This document shows positions 58,936-64,000 of a stretch of 64,000 nucleotides of DNA, piece by piece. Each line of letters starts with the position of its first letter. Position 1 is the first letter of the stretch. A model generated the notes under the pieces. That model was given only the letters and a program-made list of their open reading frames with translations, was not told the DNA's origin and searched no databases. Origin of the DNA: Notolepis coatsorum (taxonomy: Eukaryota; Chordata; Actinopteri; Aulopiformes; Paralepididae); contig OZ020587.1 in NCBI GenBank assembly GCA_963971535.1, forward strand, positions 157,416,488-157,480,487, written 5' to 3'. A program made the translations under genes and the position numbers.

Positions 58936-59176
58936 GTTCAGGTGAAAAGATGCGACAGCTGCCTCCTTGCAGTAGCGGCCGCTGACGCTGGTGCCTTGTA
59001 GGTCGCAGTTCTCGTTAATAGGTCGAGTTGAAAATGTAATGATCTGAGATGCTCTGGAGCAATCTCTCTCTGTCTCTCGGATCAATCAAATCAAATAATT
59101 AACACATGTATGTTGTCATTTTAAACAACTCACCATTCATTCATTATGCATCAGCAGCAACACAAACACGCACAGC

Positions 59177-59373
59177 TCTCTCTCTCTCTCTCGCTCTCTC
59201 TCTCTCTCTCGCTCTCTCTCTCGCTCTCTCTCTCTCGCTCTCTCACTCTCTCTCAGATGATGTCAGAACCATTCAATAATAAACACATTTGTAAAGCTCG
59301 TTATTTTAAACAAGTTACCATTCATTGTCTGAGTGGTTATGTCCCACATGCAGCGAAATTAGAGAGAGAGAGA

Positions 59374-59432
<59 letters not shown>

Positions 59433-59448
59433 CGAGAGAGCGAGAGCA
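59177..59448. repeat. CT microsatellite facing a GA microsatellite
   Basis: CT repeats at 59177-59255 and GA repeats at 59360-59448 lie about 100 bp apart and are complementary. They can pair as a long hairpin. Confidence 0.9.
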
Positions 59449-59859
59449 TTTTACTAGTAAAGTTACATTTTCAACAAGATTGCTGCTATTTAAACACTTC
59501 ATGGAAACGGGGTAACGTTAACCTTATGTCGACTGTAGTATTGTATGACCTCGACATAACGTTTAAACGTTAACGTTACTCAGGAATTATAAAAGTGGCC
59601 GGCTAACGGAGCTAACAGCTAGCAGTACTGTAACGTTACAACGTTATGCGGCATCAGTAGACAACGTATCATGTATTAAACTAGAGTTAAGATCGCTAAT
59701 CTACCTTGTTGTTGGCTTGTTGTTGTTGATAAAGTATATCCACTCCATGGCATTATCCATCCAGCCTGTGTTGATGTCCATCCATTGTCCATACATGTCC
59801 CTCCATGACTGCATCCATATTATAGCTTGCAAGCTGTGTGAGTGAAGAGCTGTGCCTTT

Positions 59860-59965
59860 GACCATGTCCGCCTCGAACAGCCTGCAAACTACCTGGCGTT
59901 CTATCGCCATGCTCTAAGACAAACTCTAACCTTAACCAACTTTGAAAGAGTGCCTAAGCTTAGCC
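59860..59965. repeat. Relic of the foldback MULE family
   Basis: 'taagacaaactctaacctta' and 'accaactttgaaagagtgcc' match the right arm of the element at 730-1153. Confidence 0.55.
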
Positions 59966-60489
59966 TCAGTGTAGTTACTTGCTGTTGTTGTTGACGAGTC
60001 AACTGAACTGCTCTCTGTAAACCAACCCGAGAAATGCGGCTATGGAAAAAAACTGGCATCGTGTCGGCCAATCAGAGAGCGTCTCCGCGAAATGCGGCTA
60101 TGGAAATTCTTCACGGAAGTTCACTTTTGCTGCCTAGACCGCTTCAAATAGCGCTCGGATTCCAACATAATAGTCATATTTCAACGCACAACGCCGTATG
60201 CACTGATTGGCTGTGACGGAGACAGCGATCAAACTGTGACGCGCAGTCAGAGCGCTATCGCTTATTGCCCGGGCGAGAAATACGAAAAAATAAAAAAAAA
60301 CGTCACTTCCTGCCCATGAAAACGCTGTTTTTTTAATTTAGATAATAACGTTATATTGTGCATTGGAAATACAAACATACTTAAAACGAGTAAATATTAT
60401 TCATTTTAAACATGTTTATATTATTTATAGGGCTATAAAACAAAAAACAAAAAAGTTTTTTTTTTTTATTCTTCTCTCATTTAACAGGT

Positions 60490-60720
60490 AGGTCGGCGCC
60501 CATAGCGCCACCAGTGGCGAGCCGCCACTGCCTCCTTGTGTACCGGAGGGGACACGTGATGCAAGGCCTGGTCCTCACTGCAGCCGACCAGTGGGATGCA
60601 TAGTCTAGCAACGTTCGAGACAGGGGAGGGGAGAATTGAAGGGAGAATTGGCGAGGCGAAATTGGGATGGGAGAAAAATAGAAAAAATAAGGAGAAAAAG
60701 TTGATAAAAAATAAATAAAA
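60490..60720 (+). repeat. tRNA-derived SINE, fourth copy (truncated)
   Basis: 'aattgggatgggagaaaaat' and the A-rich tail match the complement of the 48224-48682 family. The head is missing or diverged. Confidence 0.6.
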
Positions 60721-60874
60721 AGAGAGAAGAGAGAGGGAGGGAGAGAGAGAGGGAGAGACAGACAGATAGAGAGAGGGAGAGAGAGGCTCTCATACGGTGC
60801 GACTCATCTCGGGGAGCATTTACACACACTCACGACTGCGTGTGTATGGGGGGAAACACGCATGCTCTCGGAAA

Positions 60875-60929
60875 GCGATCTCTCCTCTCTCTCTCTCCCT
60901 CTCTATCTCTCTCTCCCTCTCTCTCTCGC

Positions 60930-60977
<48 letters not shown>

Positions 60978-60981
60978 TCTT
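60875..60981. repeat. CT microsatellite
   Basis: CT repeats with CCCT, TATCT and CGCT interruptions. Confidence 0.95.
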
Positions 60982-61079
60982 ATTATAACGTGGGACGAAT
61001 CGGCCTCCGCGATAAACACTGCTCTCTCTCTTTCAAGCTCGCCAATTAATAACCGGCTTCACGTTAGTGTGAGAGAGTA

Positions 61080-62019
61080 GGCTAGGCTAGTAGGACGTAT
61101 GATCATTAAAATGATCTTTGGGCGTTGTTTTGTTTTTATATATGTGGAAAAAAAGGCATGTGTGAAAAGTATTATGACAAAAATAGAACATCTATGATAC
61201 AAATGTATTCTTTGAATGATCTTGTAGTATTATTTGATAAACCATAAATCCTAAATGTACTGGAACATTTTCCTAATAGAAAAGGTTCTAAGTAAGCATA
61301 AGTCATTTAATTAGAAAATACTACTGGATTTGTGTGCAAAATGAATGCTTTATACTTTTAGTCTTAAACAATAAGTGGTTAATAGGTTGGCAATCAAATA
61401 TAGTTTAAACCTGATTAAACTAGAGTGATTTAGCTCAGAGATTGTGTGTGTCTACAGAGACTTGGGCTCACAACAGGAGGTAGATTTGCATACAACTGTT
61501 GGCAGCTGCAGACAATAGATCAAGAGTCACATATCCTGTGTTATCTGTTAAACTGGTCTGATTACGACATGTGGAGACAGCTGCCGTAGGAGGGACTATG
61601 ATTCAGTATCTCAGTAACATCAAGTACACTTTCAAATGTCTGTTTCTATACCTAAATTAGCTTAAAATGAACTGCAAATGATCCTGTTATATTGTGGTAA
61701 CAATTCTGAATCTAATGATATAAAATATGCCATGTTTATGAATAAGAATCACAGAGTTTGACATTAAACCACTTCTGGACTTCATTGGAAAAATACTTAA
61801 CGTGCTGAATAATAACTGTATAAAATAGATATTGATTTAAGTTAAAAGAATATGATTAGGAAACTATAGAAGTGGGCTCAATGATAAAACTACTGTGATT
61901 CTCATTTAGCATCAAGAGAAACTATTCAAAAATGATATCTCTGTGTTCATGAAATCAATCTCAATTCGAATATATATATCTTGGGTTTAATAACCAAAGT
62001 ATTATGTTAGTTAGACGGT
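61080..62019. other. AT-rich stretch, no gene recognised
   Basis: No coding region or repeat was recognised. It could be upstream (U3) sequence of the possible LTR that follows. Confidence 0.3.
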
Positions 62020-62643
62020 ATCTATTCTTTGATTGGAAAACAAAGGAGACAGCTGGTGGGCCCCAGGGGACGGCCCCTCTTTTTCAAATACTCTGTGAAG
62101 GCTCGCGATTGGGTGGAAATCCTATGCGTGAGGTCACTTGGTGACGTCACGCCCAGGGTTTCTGGCTCAGGGATAAAATGGGGTGTGGTGACTGTGGGGA
62201 CAGACTGAAAACGGAACAACACAGGACCACACCCACCTTTTCACATGGAGGACGGCGCGAGCAGAGGAGAACAGAGGAGAACAAGCTTTTGGAAGGAGAA
62301 AAGAATCCTCTTTGTTATCAACAGAGAACAAAGACAACTCAACAATTACCATTCTTTAATCTACTTTTTTAGTCTGGTCTGGATCACAGACGGCATAGTG
62401 TCTAGTGATCCGACTATAGCATTCATTATTTTAATTGAACCAGAACCATTGTGATTACACTTTTAACTTTGAATTAAACAGATGCTGGTACAACTTCTCC
62501 TTCATTTCTCCTGCTTAGCTGCCGTCGAACAAGACCAGAGTTATGGTCTTTTGAAAGTACCAGGGTTTTTAGGACGGGCAATTCACAACGCAGAGTATTG
62601 GTTCTGATGTCATCAGAACAGAACATAGACCCTAGGTGACTTC
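62020..62643 (+). promoter_or_regulatory. Possible LTR (promoter, poly(A) signal and end)
   Basis: A TATA-like GATAAAATGGGG lies at 62172-62183, an ATTAAA signal at about 62474, and a CA end at about 62643. TGGTGCCGT follows three bases later; that is the start of a primer-binding site for tRNA-His-type primers, but it matches for only nine bases. A strong donor CAG|GTGAGTG follows at about 62765. Only one LTR could be in the window, so this cannot be confirmed. Confidence 0.3.
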
Positions 62644-64000
62644 AAAGTGGTGCCGTCCACCCTTGTCCTGATGCGCCAGGAATTATTATTTTTCTTCTGA
62701 CTCTCGGCTACTCGGTGCCTGGGAAACTCATCGCGACAGTCTCCTGCGGATCTTCAAAGAAAACAGGTGAGTGAAAACGGGGCCGTGATGAATTAAAATA
62801 CGAGGCGTTCAGGTCGAACGGGGGTTGCAATAGAGATGTATGACTCAGTGGTCTTGCTGAGGACGCCCGCCGGGGCTCCGTGGCAGTCGCGGGGTTCTTG
62901 GTGGGCGCAATGATTATAATGGGGATTCGTAACGTTCGTTTATCATATTGGGAGCATCGATTTGAAGCGGGAGGTTCAAGGCATTCCGCTTCAATAGACG
63001 GGGACGTGCCGCACTAGACAAATAGCGTTTGATCACTGCTAAATTGTCTATGTGATGGGGTAGGTACGTTAGTGTGCAGCTCTGGATATGACTGGCCCCG
63101 GCTAGCTCAGTCAATCGCGGGTCGTCTTCCAGGGGGTGTAGTGATGAGTTGTGTTTTTTGTGTTCTGTATACGGTGAGTGGGCCTTGATATGTGCGATTG
63201 CAGGGCTAACGCCGTGCCTCTGTTTACTGGCGCCTCTCAAGCGACAGAAAACAGGGGTACAGGACGTCGGCAAGAACGTTAATGGGGTTTCCAGGTTTCA
63301 GTTCAACACCGTTGCAGGCCGCGGGGAAGGGTGGTTATGTTAAGAGGGTGCTCATGTGGTATAAGCTCGTTGCGAGTCGCGGGGTTCCCAGATGGTGGGG
63401 ATAGGCGGACGGCGGCTGAGTTTTGGGTGAGCATGCAATTAGCTTAGAGGTTCGTTCGGTCTAGCCGATTATACCTGGTGTTTCTACGGGCGGGGATTTT
63501 TTACCAAAACGTAGCGGCTATCCTACCATAATCTGGCCATGTTAGTGCTGGTTAGGGGGATCGAATTGCCTGGCTGGCCCTGAGAAAGCGAGTTCAAAAC
63601 AGGTTAAATATTCGGTACATATCCTGAGAGGGCATGCTCGCCTGGACGCCCAATTCCACTGTCTCGGACCGCGACGGCGATACAAAAAAAAAAAGAAAAC
63701 GCTTAGTAACAATATTCGTTTCAATATGCTCTTTGCAAGGTAAACGTCCTTTGCGATTATAGTATAATAATGCGCTTGAGCAAATAAAAAATGGTCGCGC
63801 GGAAACTATTGAAAAATGTAAACATAGAATGTGAATCTTTAAAGATGGCCGCGCGGGCGTTCTGATAACAATAGCATGAGATCAAAATCTGTATGGTTGT
63901 TTGTATTATATCTAAGGTAATGTGTTGCACTAATATGTATGTTTGGAGGCTGCTAGAGGTTAGGAATGACTGACAAAACGTGAGAGCTTGTTGTTGTATT
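62644..64000. other. Unassigned right end of window
   Basis: Higher GC and few AT runs to about 63660. Short frames only, and no gag-like or host domain was recognised. It may be a retroelement leader or another locus. Confidence 0.3.

Overview
This window is vertebrate, and almost certainly teleost fish, nuclear DNA. It holds split genes with GT/AG introns, fish-style LINE 3' tails, tRNA-derived SINEs, hAT, piggyBac and L1 elements, and many micro- and minisatellites. There are no bacterial operons, rRNA genes or CRISPR arrays. I recognise one host gene: cdca7 on the plus strand, encoding the HELLS-partner zinc-finger protein. Nine coding exons lie between 1349 and 46999 and together give about 391 residues. 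The first coding exon probably lies upstream of the window.

The 31.7-kb intron between the second and third visible exons is mostly a nest of transposons. An outer hAT element (7765-36192, 8-bp target duplication CTCTATAT) was invaded by an L1 (8822-36086, minus strand). That L1 was then hit by three elements: a piggyBac element (8845-19511, TTAA duplication), a 9.5-kb element with imperfect inverted ends (23887-33412, 7-bp duplication GTCCCTC), and a TA-flanked element (33792-34983). Removing these leaves about 5.9 kb of L1 with ORF1, ORF2, an AATAAA signal and a poly(A) tail.

The most notable object is the 9.5-kb element. It carries an eight-exon minus-strand gene whose exons join in matching phases. 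The product belongs to a widespread but uncharacterised eukaryotic family with the motif HxDNCxGQNKNN and, downstream, GHTKFxPDWCFGL; I recall this family as DUF7869. Inverted ends plus a target duplication suggest that these proteins can be the transposase of a DNA transposon. This copy is dead: it has a nonsense codon, two frame breaks and a hAT MITE in its most conserved exon.

Introns 3 to 8 of cdca7 hold piggyBac-type MITEs, hAT MITEs, L2-like LINE fragments, SINEs and a 1.1-kb minisatellite of 15-bp units that ends just before an exon. Downstream of cdca7 (47000-64000) there are only repeats: SINEs with target duplications, TTAA-bounded short repeats, a 2-kb minisatellite of 50-bp units inside a duplicated segment, and a possible LTR and leader near 62020-62770. 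No second host gene was recognised.
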